Shown: piece after piece, positions 13,701 through 23,400 of the stretch
How positions within the stretch are numbered: the first letter of the stretch is position 1
How the letters are laid out: each line of letters begins with the position of its first letter
Source of the DNA: Trissonchulus latispiculum
Lineage: Eukaryota > Nematoda > Enoplea > Enoplida > Ironidae
DNA length: 64,000 nt
Direction: 5' to 3'
NCBI GenBank assembly: GCA_030248195.1
Contig: JASAND010013479.1
Span: 1 to 64,000 of the forward strand
The notes under the pieces: model-generated
The model's database searches: none
What the model was told of the DNA's origin: nothing
The model's input: only the letters and a program-made list of their open reading frames with translations
Made by a program: the position numbers and the translations under genes

Positions 13701-15968
13701 GTCAAAAAAATCAAACGTTATGGCTAGGGAGGGTGGTGAAAGCGCAAGAGACTCGTTCTTAAAATTGAAAATTGTATAGCCAGGACAATAAACAATAAGC
13801 ATGTATATACACGAATATAGAATCATTCGCGAAAAATTAGAAGCCAGTAACTTTCTACAAATATTCGAATCGTTGCTTACTTATTCATGAATAGTTTACG
13901 AATAATTAGATAAACGAATATTCGAATTATATATTTGTTCGTTTTTAGGATTGCTTAATATTCTGAAGGAAATAGGTATTTGTTGCTAGATTCCGAATTA
14001 AAGATGACTTAAAAACATATAAAATAAAAATCTAAAAAATAAAATATGACGACATAATTACTACTTAATATTACTTAATTTTGTTAAATAGTTATTTCAA
14101 TCGTAGTCACAGCTATATTTAGTTAAGTAATAAATTATGCACAGAAAGCCATGAAAATGCGTAGTTTTATTGCCAAGATACATGCTGATATCGCTAAGAG
14201 TACAGAAAGCTCAGAATTTTGAATTTGCCTTGCCGAAAACTAGAAAATAAACTTCGTGAAAACTTTATGTCTGGTTGCAAAATCTTCAAAATTCTCAAAA
14301 TAACATTCTGAATTTGAGAAATCAAATTACAACAAATTAGCGAAGTTTCTGTTCAGAAATATTTCTTAAACTACGACTTCAAATTTTCCTTTTGGATACT
14401 ATTAGCAGCATTTATGATGGGTCGAATTGATTCAACATTATGGGAATTATTCGCCGTGTCAAATGCACTTATATACATCATCTGCGCATATGTGTTTCAG
14501 TGCGCGCCTACGCTGTACATTTTCTAACATGATGCGCACACACGCAGTACATTTTCCAATGCGCGCCCAGAGTGTACATTTTCTAACTCAGTGCGCGTAC
14601 ACGCAGTACAGTTTCCAATGCGCGCCCACGGTGTACACTTTCTAAATACGCGGCCCGGCCCTGTGTCAACAATTTCAGGCCCTGGCCCGGCCCGGCCCTG
14701 AGTGCCGTTTAGGTCTGCGCGGCCCGGCCCGGCCCTGAAAAGCCCTGATTTTTAAAAAATTCTTCGCTGGCGTTTTGAGACGTGTACAATCATGTGTTCT
14801 GCCTCACTATCTTATTTTCGGGACCCAAAGTACATGTTCTCTCAGATCAATTATGCATAACGAATATTTCAGAATCCCACCCTACTAAGAAAATTAGTCA
14901 AGAGAATAATAAATCGGAGGACTAAATTAGCCCGAGGTCGAATTACCGAAGTGGTTTAATGTTTTAGTGAGTTTAATAGTTACATAGTAGGTTGAATTTT
15001 TGTTACTCAAAGCAGACAAACATACACAAGCAGGCACTCATTATCATCTAAAATTTCGAAAAACCGTACGCAAACTCAAACAATATTTGGCACATGCAGT
15101 CTCATTTAGTGGAAAGAAAGCAAGAAATTTGAAGTCAGGAAGGCAAAGACAATTATTAGAAGTGGAAAGTGTACATGTGGAGTAGATTAATATGTAAAAA
15201 ACATCAGGGTTTGGCAGGGCCGGACAGGGCCGGGCCGGGCCGGGCTTTTTCCGTTGGTAGCTGCGCGGCGCGGCCCGGCCCTTACCAATTTTTTCCAAGG
15301 CCCGGCCCGGTCCGGCCCTGACTGGACATCAGGTCTGCGCGGCCCAGCCCGGCCCGTCGGGCCGGGCCGGGCTGGGCCGGGCCGGGCTTTCTCGGCCCTG
15401 ATCTCATCTTTTGCGCCTTTCGCTGCAGCTGTAATATCGTGTTATTGCCATTCTTTTGCAGCTTTTCCTGCCAGATGTGTGAAGGTAACGAATTTAGAGA
15501 ATGAGGTGGATCTAAAGTCTCTTCTGGTCATGTTTTGTCTAAGAATCTTCGATTTGGAAAGGGTGAGGTCAAATTCTAGGTTGGAGAAAATCCAAACCTC
15601 TCCTTCCTTTCTGACACACATAAACATTTAGCCATTAATGCACATTACCCTCCAAGTACAGGAAACATTTTCATATGAGGATCGTTCGCGTAGAAATCTT
15701 TATTTTTCAGCTCATCAGAACCTGCATACAAGTACGGACCGTGAGGATCGTCGCAGGTTCCATTTATGACACACTCTCCCAGGCCGGACCCAGTTGCATT
15801 GTACCAGTACTGTATGGCCCTTCTTGAAGATCGCTCAGCAGCATAAATAATGGACCAATCCTTGTAGACATTTAAGGGAAAATTGGAACCGATTCCGTTC
15901 AAAAGTAGTTCATTTTTAGCCTTAGCTGTCACTAACAGAGCTACAAATTGTATTATATAATACTTCAT
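1786..15968 (-). CDS. Receptor guanylate cyclase with PstS-like extracellular domain
   Basis: Exons (minus strand): 15968-15649, 5162-3212, 2996-2837, 2638-2519, 2287-2066, 1913-1786; all have GT/AG borders and matching phases, giving 967 residues plus a missing last exon. Residues 1-17 are a signal peptide. Residues ~18-365 match bacterial PstS phosphate-binding proteins: [27 protein letters not shown], the junction [18 protein letters not shown], then [31 protein letters not shown] and [12 protein letters not shown] membrane helix follows (~386-410), then a kinase-homology domain without the HRD catalytic motif (~420-735), a dimerisation linker, and a class III guanylate cyclase (~775-967) with both metal aspartates (D808, D852) and the guanine-selecting Glu848 and Cys919. 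The transition-state arginine of NTASRMES is leucine (L930). Nematode receptor cyclases normally carry an ANF-receptor-type ectodomain, so this architecture is unusual. Likely plasma membrane, making cGMP in response to an oxyanion or other ligand; the ligand is inference. Confidence 0.88.
5344..5438. repeat. GC-rich element end (GGCCCGG tract)
   Basis: Begins GAGATGAGATCAGGGCC and runs into alternating CGGCCCGG units. Its reverse complement closes the array at about 15300-15415 (GGCCCTGATCTCATC), and related tracts sit at 11345-11400, 13000-13040, 14650-14745 and 15205-15260. It marks the boundaries of the repeat array; CAGGGC ends resemble hAT-type termini but no direct target duplication is visible. 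Confidence 0.6.
5440..11390 (-). mobile_element. Inverted copy 1 of a ~1.64-kb TIR element, interrupted
   Basis: 5440-5755 and 10028-11390 together are the reverse complement of the copy at 11400-13000. Both ends carry ~300-bp terminal inverted repeats with short subrepeats (GCGCGCATTGGAAA, GTGTACACC, TGCGCGCACTG) leading to CATTATGGGAA and GACCCATCAC. The copy is split by a 4.3-kb insertion. No transposase is encoded: a non-autonomous DNA transposon. Confidence 0.75.
5756..10027. repeat. Inserted block of ~300-bp tandem repeats
   Basis: Units of about 297-300 bp start near 6832, 7127, 7426 and 7722, and again near 9308, 9605 and 9903. Each holds CCACGCTGATTTCGAAACTG, AATTCCGGATTTTGAAAAA, GTCGAGCTGA and a variable CCCGGATTTT end, with many short dyads (TTTCCGGAAAA). 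A larger period also exists: the segment with GTTGCCCACTTTTCC, TCCGTCTGTCCCCCCC and TCTCGAGATTGGGAAGG at ~5870-6060 recurs at ~8150-8310, and the GTTGTGGGCAACAC segment at ~6545 recurs at ~9025. Block ends share GGTTTGCCGC / GCGGCAACCC, so it may be one mobile unit. Open frames here are shadows of the repeat. Confidence 0.75.
11391..13030 (+). mobile_element. Copy 2 of the ~1.64-kb TIR element
   Basis: Starts with the GGGCGCGCATTGG subrepeats and ends with their inverted counterpart near 12990. The interior includes a CGAATGAATGAATGAATG microsatellite (11745-11767), repeated AAAACGGTGAAAACGG, and AT-rich unique sequence. It abuts inverted copy 1 at 11345-11400 to form a palindrome and runs head-to-tail into copy 3. 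No coding capacity. Confidence 0.75.
13031..14670 (+). mobile_element. Copy 3 of the ~1.64-kb TIR element
   Basis: Direct tandem duplicate of copy 2 with period about 1,640 bp (the GGAAAGTGTACTGCG start recurs at ~11407 and ~13047). Differences are small, for example one more GAAT unit near 13400 and a short indel near 13800, so the duplication is fairly recent. No open frame of significance. Confidence 0.75.
14671..15420. repeat. Right flank of repeat array with CGGCCCGG tracts
   Basis: GC-rich tracts at 14650-14745 and 15205-15400 enclose about 420 bp of ordinary AT-rich sequence. A 61-codon open frame (15000-15185) inside it has no recognisable domain and no splice or promoter support, so it is not called as a gene. 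Confidence 0.5.
15649..15968 (-). other. Exon 1 of receptor cyclase: signal peptide and PstS N-lobe start
   Basis: ATG at 15968; a hydrophobic stretch ([11 protein letters not shown]) is followed by the first PstS strand and anion-binding turn (NGIGSNFP), then [12 protein letters not shown] and YAGSDELKN, which line up with the phosphate-contacting segments of bacterial PstS. The exon ends GGA GG|GTAATG (phase 2); exon 2 begins after TTTCAG with one base that completes the glycine codon and continues the conserved YNLPG strand. This junction is what ties the exon to the rest of the gene 10.5 kb away. Seven Cys/Asn-rich positions suggest a secreted, possibly glycosylated domain. Confidence 0.85.
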
Positions 15969-16668
15969 AGCTTATCATTTGTCTAGTTGACAATCAGAAA
16001 GTTCAGCAGGAACAAAAGAACGTAGCCTGTATATACTCAGTCTAGAGGGAAAGAAGTAACAGCTAATGAAAATTTAACAGGGTGGCTCTCTATCAGCAGC
16101 TAAGCCATATCACAAGCAACTGATTACTGTAGAAACTATATGCAGTCCTTCAACGGCGTTGTTTAATTCAACTAAGTGATTTTTCAGCGTTATCAACTTT
16201 TAATCTCAGCTGCGAGGTGATACAAAATCCGATAATCTTGGATTAAAATGAACAGGGGAGTCAAATGAGCGACGTTCCCAACGAAAGCATTAAAAGTTGT
16301 TGAGCTCTAACATTATCACTGTTGCTTAGATATTGGATTAGAAATGAGGCGCAAACAGCAAAATCGACAACTTACAGACAGTTGTTATTATTCTATTTTC
16401 GTCAGTAAGTAAAATGAACGATGCTCTTGCTTTCGGAACCTTGGCTTCAAAGCATTTGTATATAAACAATTGCGACTTAAGATATTGGAGAACCGTCTTC
16501 GAATTCTAGGCACAAACAGCAAAGTTTTATTTGTTATTTCTGATTTTTTGCATAAGATCGGGATTAAATTGCATGGCTAACAATTGTTGACTATAAGTTA
16601 ATATCATGAAATTTAACAAAAATTGATATCTTACTAGGCACAAAATATATCAATTTGTATTTAACTTA
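15969..16668. other. Upstream region of the receptor cyclase
   Basis: This is the expected promoter/5' UTR side of the minus-strand cyclase gene. I see no clear TATA element, conserved regulatory site, RNA gene or open frame in it. Confidence 0.4.
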
Positions 16669-16875
16669 TGGGCCTATCACGAAAGTAACGAAATACAATG
16701 TATTAACAAATCACGCAGGTCAGACAGTACAAAGTGTAACAAAATTACACCTTAAACGTAGCAATAAAGATTAATTGTTACTGCCTGGCCGGCGGAATTA
16801 ATGAATCACACAGGTCTGGCCTTAATAATTAATTAATAATTATTATTGTGTTCCATTGCTATCGTGATAGGCCCA
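16669..16875. mobile_element. 207-bp MITE, PIF/Harbinger type, with TTA duplication
   Basis: Terminal inverted repeats TGGGCCTATCACGA / TCGTGATAGGCCCA are flanked on both sides by TTA (16666-16668 and 16876-16878). The TTA/TAA target duplication is characteristic of PIF/Harbinger elements. Non-coding. Confidence 0.8.
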
Positions 16876-17163
16876 TTAGGTGTCTTGGTTTTGAGCTGCT
16901 TTTGAGGCTACATTGTCTTCAAATACAGCAATAAAAATTATCAACAAAGCAACACGTTGCCTTATTGCGGGTTCTGGAGGATGACGCTGCCATTCTGATT
17001 CTGAGGAAGGACAGTAGGTCAGCTCGAACTCAATCGCTGTGCTTCCACCCGTATAGGCTATATCATTAAAGAACACACTTAGAGTTCTTTTCACTTTGGT
17101 GCAAAGGCTGTTACTGCTGTTTTTTGCACCGAAGACTTGTGCTGTGTGCTGTCCCTCGGGCAA
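16876..17163 (-). other. Unassigned 95-codon open frame between MITE and LINE
   Basis: An uninterrupted minus-strand frame that begins MPEGQHTAQVFGAKNSSNS and contains a KRTLSVFFND segment. I recognise no domain. It abuts the MITE at its 3' end and the 3' side of a LINE, so it may belong to another transposon or be an exon of a lost gene. Low confidence as a gene. Confidence 0.2.
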
Positions 17164-17271
17164 GCCGCCAGATACGGCAACGCCGAGGGCGACGGAGCAC
17201 GTTTCTTAAAAAAGGAGGAGATATCATCCGTCGTGATGTCAACCAGGTTTTGAGACTCTTTCTGGCAACTT

Positions 17272-20200
17272 TCTATTCTATTCTATTCTATTTATTCCAA
17301 CCAATCAATACGTTAATGAATAACAACCTGATATGAAAGTACAAATAAACAACAGACTATATGACATAATTATAACCAAAACGCATATTACCGTTATTGG
17401 AAAGGGGTGGGGAGGGCCGATTCACCGACTACTAATCCCCTACCCTTAACAAACCTCAAAAGTGAAACATTAGCGAGACGGTTTTTGAATACTTCTACAG
17501 ATTCAGCTGACACCACAAATGTATCCAGAGAATTCCAAATAGGAACAACACGATTAACAAAAAAATATTTTCGAATATCTACCCGACTTCTTTTAACTAA
17601 TAGTTTCCACGGATGCCCTCTTGTCGCTTCATATTCACAAAAGTCAAAAAACTTTGTTACATCTAGTTCAACTAAACCATGTAAAATTTTATAAGTCATT
17701 ACTAGATCCTTTATTATTCTACGCTCCTCAAGAGACGGTAATTTTAAAAACATTAGTCGTTCAAAATATGAAAGTTGCTTACATGCAGGAAGTCTTTTTG
17801 TAAATCGCCTTTGTACTTGTTCTAATAAATCTATATCCTTTAAAGTGTAAGGCGACCAGACTTCTGAACTATATTCCAATTTTGGTCTAACATATGTTTT
17901 ATACAGGTTCAGCAACAAATCACTATCCCTCGAGTAAAATGCAGAAAACAATAAGTTTACACGTTTGAAACCGGATTCAGCTATCTCCCTGCAGTGCGAC
18001 GTGAATTTTAGATTACTGGACACAGTGACTCCTAAATCACGAAATTTATCAACTTCAGTCAATTCATGTCCACCCAAACTGTAAACATTTTTTGGATTTA
18101 GGTGACCAAGATACAAAGTTTGGCATTTATTTGCTGCTAACAAAAGTTGCCTTAGTTCCATCCATTCAAAAACTTTGTCTAGGTCTCTTTGCAAGAGTAA
18201 ATGCGCCAAAACTGGATTGGAATGAATGATAAAAATTTTTGCATCATCTGCGAATAAACGTATTCCTGAATTCTTCAAGACTTTAGCTAAATCATTAATA
18301 TAAATTAGAAATAATAATGGTCCAAGTACACTGCCTTGAGGAACACCAGAACTTACATTTTTTGTACTAGAGCTGCTTGCATTGACGACAACAAATTGTT
18401 TTCGATTACATAAATAGTTTTCAAGCCATTTAAGCAAAGGACCGCTTATTCCAAGCGACTGCAAAATTTGAAGTAATTTACGATGAGTTACTGTATCAAA
18501 CGCTTTCGCAATGTCCAAAAATATAATATCAACCATGAATTTTTTATCTAAAGCATCAGTTAAAAGGTTGTAAGTGTCTAGTAGTTGGGTAGTTGTGGAC
18601 CTATTCGACCTAAATCCAAACTGATTCAGATCAAATATGTTTTTACTTTCTATAAAATCTACTAAAACTTCAGCAACAACAGATTCCATTGCTTTACTAC
18701 ATCCGCAAAGCAAACTAACTGGTCTGTAGTGTTCAAAAACAGCTTTTGAAGACTTTTTATGAAGTGGAACTACTTTGGCTAGTTTCCATTCATCAGGCAA
18801 AATTCCAAGCTCAAAACTTTTAGAAAAAATAATAGATAAAGGTTTTGCCAGTACTGTTGCTAGCTTTTTTATTACATGCTGGGGAATATTATCAGGGCCA
18901 GCACTATTCTTAGGTTTTAGTTTTTTAAGAACTTTGCATACAATATTTTCATCAAAGTAAATGTCTTCCAAGTAACTCGTGGGGATCGACAGGTTGGTGA
19001 GAGGAACGCTATTATCATTACTAAAAACTGAAACAAAATAACTGTTGAACTTTTCGGCCTTAGCTGTATCATCAGAAATCAAGCCATCATTACAAATCAT
19101 TAATGGGATATCCGCCTTCGGAGTTAATCTAGATTTAACATAGCGCCAAAATTTATTGTCGGTAGGCATTGTAAGAAGTTTACACTCACGCTTGTACAAG
19201 TCATTTCTTTTAGCCTTACGCGCGTGTCTAGCAGCTAATTGCCAATTCTTTCTGTTTCTGAAAGTAGGACTATGCTTAAACTTTTTATGCATTTTTAATT
19301 GCTGTTTATGTAGCTTAACCGTGGTTTCAGACCAACGTATCTTTGAACTTTGGTAGCTACATAAAGATGCAATTTCAAAAGGACCAAAAGCACCGAAAAC
19401 CGTAAAATGATCACTTGCTAGCATTGGAGGCAAACATTTAATGTCAGCTACAAGTGACTCGTCTTTGGTGAAAACTAAGTCTAAAACATTTCCTTTTTCA
19501 TGAGTTGGTTCATGGACGCACTGGGTGAATCCCATTTCAACCATGGCTACATAAAACGCAGTTTCAATAGCAGGCAATACATCTGGCATACTCCAATTAA
19601 CAGAAGGGTAGTTGAAATCACCCAAAACAAAACAAACAGGACTGTTATCACAATATTGCTGCAACCTATTGATTAAAGCATCTGTTGATAATCTTTTATC
19701 CGCAGATGGGGTTCTATACACTAGTCCAATCCGAAATGAATTTTTAGTGTCGACGAAAATGTCACAAAAAATACACTCAAAAAATTCAAAAGAGTCGGCC
19801 GAAATTGTTTTAAATTTGTAATTAATTAACTTGGTTGAGTTGTTTTTGACCAACCTTACGGGGCCAGTTTCCTGGCTAAACATTTTGCACCTTCGGGTGA
19901 TAGGTAAAGGTAAAGGTTTACCCCAGGAGATATCTCCGTCCTGCCACAGGACATGGGGTGCCGGAGCTCATCCCCGGATTCTCAGCCGTAGAGCCAGGAG
20001 TGCCACCTCAAATGATGACTACATCCGTGGAAGGGGGGCCGGCCCTTCTGCACAGACTCCTGTTACCTTCCCACCGTAGTGGTAACCATTTACCGACCAG
20101 TTAAGGATGGATAGCTGGGTTGGCTAGAGTCGGGAAAGCTTTGTGGCCTGTGGGGATCGAACCACCGACCGTAAGATAGGAAGTTCTGACCAACGCCTTA

Positions 20201-20278
20201 GACCACTCGGCCATCCCGACCCCATCCCAGCCACCCTTCGGGTGATGATCATCACATTGTGATGTCTAATGCAGGAAA
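17272..20278 (-). mobile_element. CR1-like non-LTR retrotransposon (LINE), nearly intact RT ORF
   Basis: A continuous 829-codon minus-strand frame (19883-17394) encodes the C-terminal part of an APE-type endonuclease (VLGDFNYPSVNW, ASDHF) and a full reverse transcriptase: LKPKNSAGPDNIP, FGFRSNRSTTTQ, FLDIAKAFDTV, SSGVPQGSVLGPLLF and the catalytic LFADDAK. The 3' end has the short TTCTA tandem tail on the plus strand (17272-17295) typical of CR1/L2 elements. The 5' part is split by a SINE at 19902-20234, and the sequence resumes to about 20278 before a CAAA-rich stretch; the element is 5'-truncated. The catalytic FADD box is unbroken, so insertion was probably recent. Confidence 0.85.
19902..20234 (-). 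mobile_element. tRNA-derived SINE with 12-bp target-site duplication
   Basis: Flanked by identical CCTTCGGGTGAT at 19890-19901 and 20235-20246. On the minus strand it starts with a tRNA-like head with an A box (GGCCGAGTGGTCTAAGG) and a B box (GGTTCGATCCCC), then a body including GGAGATATCTCC and a TTTACC-repeat tail. Internal pol III promoter boxes are therefore visible. A second copy of the body lies at 49339-49532. Confidence 0.85.
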
Positions 20279-20439
20279 CAACAGCAAACAAACAAACAAC
20301 AAACAAACGAACAAAAACCGGCTGCATTTTATCTTAACAATTCCAAAAGAATATTTCTATAAAAACTTGATCACTAGGTACAATCAATTAATCAATTTCA
20401 TTCTGTCGTCACTTGTTCAGTCATTCGTCAGTTTGCTAG

Positions 20440-23400
20440 CTAAACATTATTTCTAATTTCAGCTTGCTTTATCCTATCTTGCAGAATCAGAGCCGGTGTT
20501 ACATAGGTCAATTTTCTGATGAGGAAACGTTTGCTCTGTGCTGTTCTTCTCAAGATTGATTCATGAAATCGATCATTGATTTCTTCGATTATAAAAACAA
20601 GACAGGCAGCACCCATGGCCATACTGAACATCCTGAACAATCTTTCCAGTTCGTTCATTCCTGTAGACTGCTGTGGCGTTGTAGCAGTGTTTGTTCTGTG
20701 GTTTGCCTTTTTTCTACTCCTGAGATATCCCTGGACATAGTTTTCATACAACTGTTCTACAGCTCCAGCAGAGAAGGCAATTCGAAGGGCTTCTTTAGTC
20801 TTCGATGGCAAAGTGCGTCTATAGTAGTAGACGTAGGGCAGTCCTATAAAAATAATTTTAATATATTAGCAAAAATTAGAGGACAAGTATCAGGATATCT
20901 TGCACAATATAGCTACTAATGGCAGTTCAGATGTGAAGCAAAAACCAAAGAAATGTTTATAAGTCACTTTTTCATAGATGCAATTCTCGAAAATACCTTT
21001 CTCAGCAATGAAAAATATAGCTCTTTATTATCTCACAATGCGAATAACGAGCAGTAAATTTTTCGGTAATTCAACGCTCGATGCTCGGCAATGCTTTTCT
21101 CGGTAATGTGTAGTCAATACAATTCTTGACACTGAATATTACCTAATTTTTAACTGAACATGTAGCTTAACGTAACTAGTTTACCATCAGCAGTTGGATC
21201 GCCAATTGTAATAAATTTCGAATCGTCATACAAACTTCTCCTGGAAACGAAGTCAGCAATGACATAACAGTCACTGGATTTAATCACCAGTTCTGATGCA
21301 TTTTTGTAATCATTATCGTGAAGAATGACAGTGGAGCTGTGGTTATAGATGCCCTAAAGTATCATTTAGTGGTAGTGGTACGCGACTTGGCAATTGTTTG
21401 AGTTCACTCTGATAGCATGAGTGTGTGTTCCATTCCTGCCTACAGGTGTGAGTGCTTGCTCATTAGGACTCCGTATCGCTTGTCGAAACTGAACACAATC
21501 TGATGAGAACTGACACTAATAACTAGTGTTGTGCGTTGTAGTGATGTGGATCGGAACGGATCGGCAGTTAAAAATTTAACCGATCCGATGCAGCAAAATT
21601 ATTCGTCGACCCGATCCGATCCGATCCTATCCGGGTCCTGAATCGGTCAATCCGATCCGATCCGGCGATCCGAAATGATTTCTTCAAAAAGCTAAGAGGA
21701 ACTACATTTAAAGTCGGTTTTTGCCTTGTCAAACACATCTTACACACTAGTTTGACTAAAATTTCTTCCTTTTATCCTTTTGAAATACTAAAGCGTAATT
21801 GTGTAAAATTACATAGATTAAGCAAAAGAAATAAAATTACTCAAAATAGTGAGGCAGATGATAATCGCGGCCTGCCTACTATAAACATAATACAAATTTA
21901 ACATTATCAATTTAAGATAATACAAATTAAACAAATCAGTTAAACTATAATTTTGAGATTTAATTCCAATTTGAGGTAAAATTTATTAAGTTGATGTTCC
22001 AGACACCGAAATTGAAGTTGTTATTTTTGGATCGCCGATCAAACTAACATTTTTCATTCGGAAACTGAATCTGAAACTTGTACTGTATAGCGAAAACAGA
22101 CTAAAAGCTTTCAAAACATTGCGGGAAGTAAATTTTGTATTTATGAACACTGAGTTTGACTCCTTCGGGTTTGGAATAAAGCCACACAGAGTGCAACCAC
22201 AAAACTTCACTCCGAAATTTTGACAACAGTAAGCAATATTAATTACAGAGAGTTATGCTTTAAGGAACTGTCTCAAAATTAAAATCGCATAATGCGATTT
22301 TCTGAAACGTTTCCTCTCCCTGCATAAATACGATTTCTTAGGCTTTTGTTTTGTCTACCAGTTTGACTTTTCCATTTTTTACTTACAGCAAAAACTATGA
22401 CAAACAGCTTTAGCCTTTGAATTTTGTTACAAAAGCTTTGAAAGAAAATAAGATGCTGACGTTTCTGCAGTTTGTATTGAAGGCAAAAAACAAATCGCAT
22501 ATACGATTTCTAAAACGTATTTTTGCTAAAAAATGCGATTTATTTCAGCTTGAATTTTGAGACAGTTCCTAATTCATTTGTTAATTCATTTTTCATTACT
22601 ACAGCATACAAACAGCGGGTCATACACTTCGATGCCAGATGGCAGATGCATTGCATAAAATTAGGATGATAGTATGCAAAAGTATTGGATTGCTGTGATA
22701 AGTTGTTAGCTACTGAATGCTAAGCTTGAGAGGCTCAAAACAAAAAACATGGTTGGTTCCTAGAAGGAAAATATTGGACTAACAACGTAAGCAATAATGC
22801 GTTGGGTACGGTTTAATTTTATGTGATATTGAGTATCAGGTCGGATATAGCCGATCCACCTGGTTCAAGCGATCCGATCCGTACCGATCCGGCAGGTCAA
22901 CCGATCCGATCCGATCCGACCTCCGGATCACGGATCGGATCGATTTTGTCAATGCGATCCACATCCCTAGCACATTGGCCGGTATGACCAGTTTGCCGTT
23001 GGCTGGCCAATGGTCGACAGTTGGCCAATCTCAAATTTACTGATTTTTTCGTCAACAGTTTTGCAAAATTTAATGCTGCTGCATAATATCGCGATTTCGC
23101 TTAATATACATGGGATGCTTATATGGGATAAAATGCTTACATGGGATACATTACTACAGATTTTCAGTTTACCTACATGTTGTTGACACATAGGTCCAGC
23201 TTTCGTACTCATTTATCGTAGATAGCGTTATGTTTCAATAAAATTTGCTCATTGCATTGCATTGCAAATTCATTGTGCTAGCAACTTAGTCTTTAAATTT
23301 GTCTAGTGGCCGACGTCATCATTTAGTACGCCAGCTAAATTAAAACAGAATTTTAATTAAAATAGGAAAACTAAAACAGAACAGCTAAACGTTTGGAAAA

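Larger units (their letters stand above)
5163..15648 (-). other. 10.5-kb intron of the receptor cyclase, almost wholly repeats
   Basis: Donor at 15648-15647 (GT), acceptor ending at 5163 (TTTCAG). It contains three copies of one ~1.64-kb element (one inverted and interrupted, two in direct tandem), a 4.3-kb inserted tandem-repeat block, and GC-rich CGGCCCGG ends. The only stretch that looks non-repetitive is about 14770-15190, where I see no recognisable gene. Confidence 0.8.

Noticed and set aside
15254..15631. Pro/Ala/Gly-rich frame over the GC-rich tract
   Set aside because: Composed of CGGCCCGG repeats; no conserved domain, and overlaps the donor side of exon 1.
15649..15968. PstS-like exon as bacterial contamination or a separate bacterial gene
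   Set aside because: It has a eukaryotic GT donor, a matching acceptor and phase with exon 2, which carries a membrane helix and animal kinase-homology domain; base composition is like the neighbours.
20150..20226. tRNA-Leu/Ser gene on the minus strand
   Set aside because: It is the head of a SINE with target duplication; the downstream body and tail show it is not a free tRNA gene.
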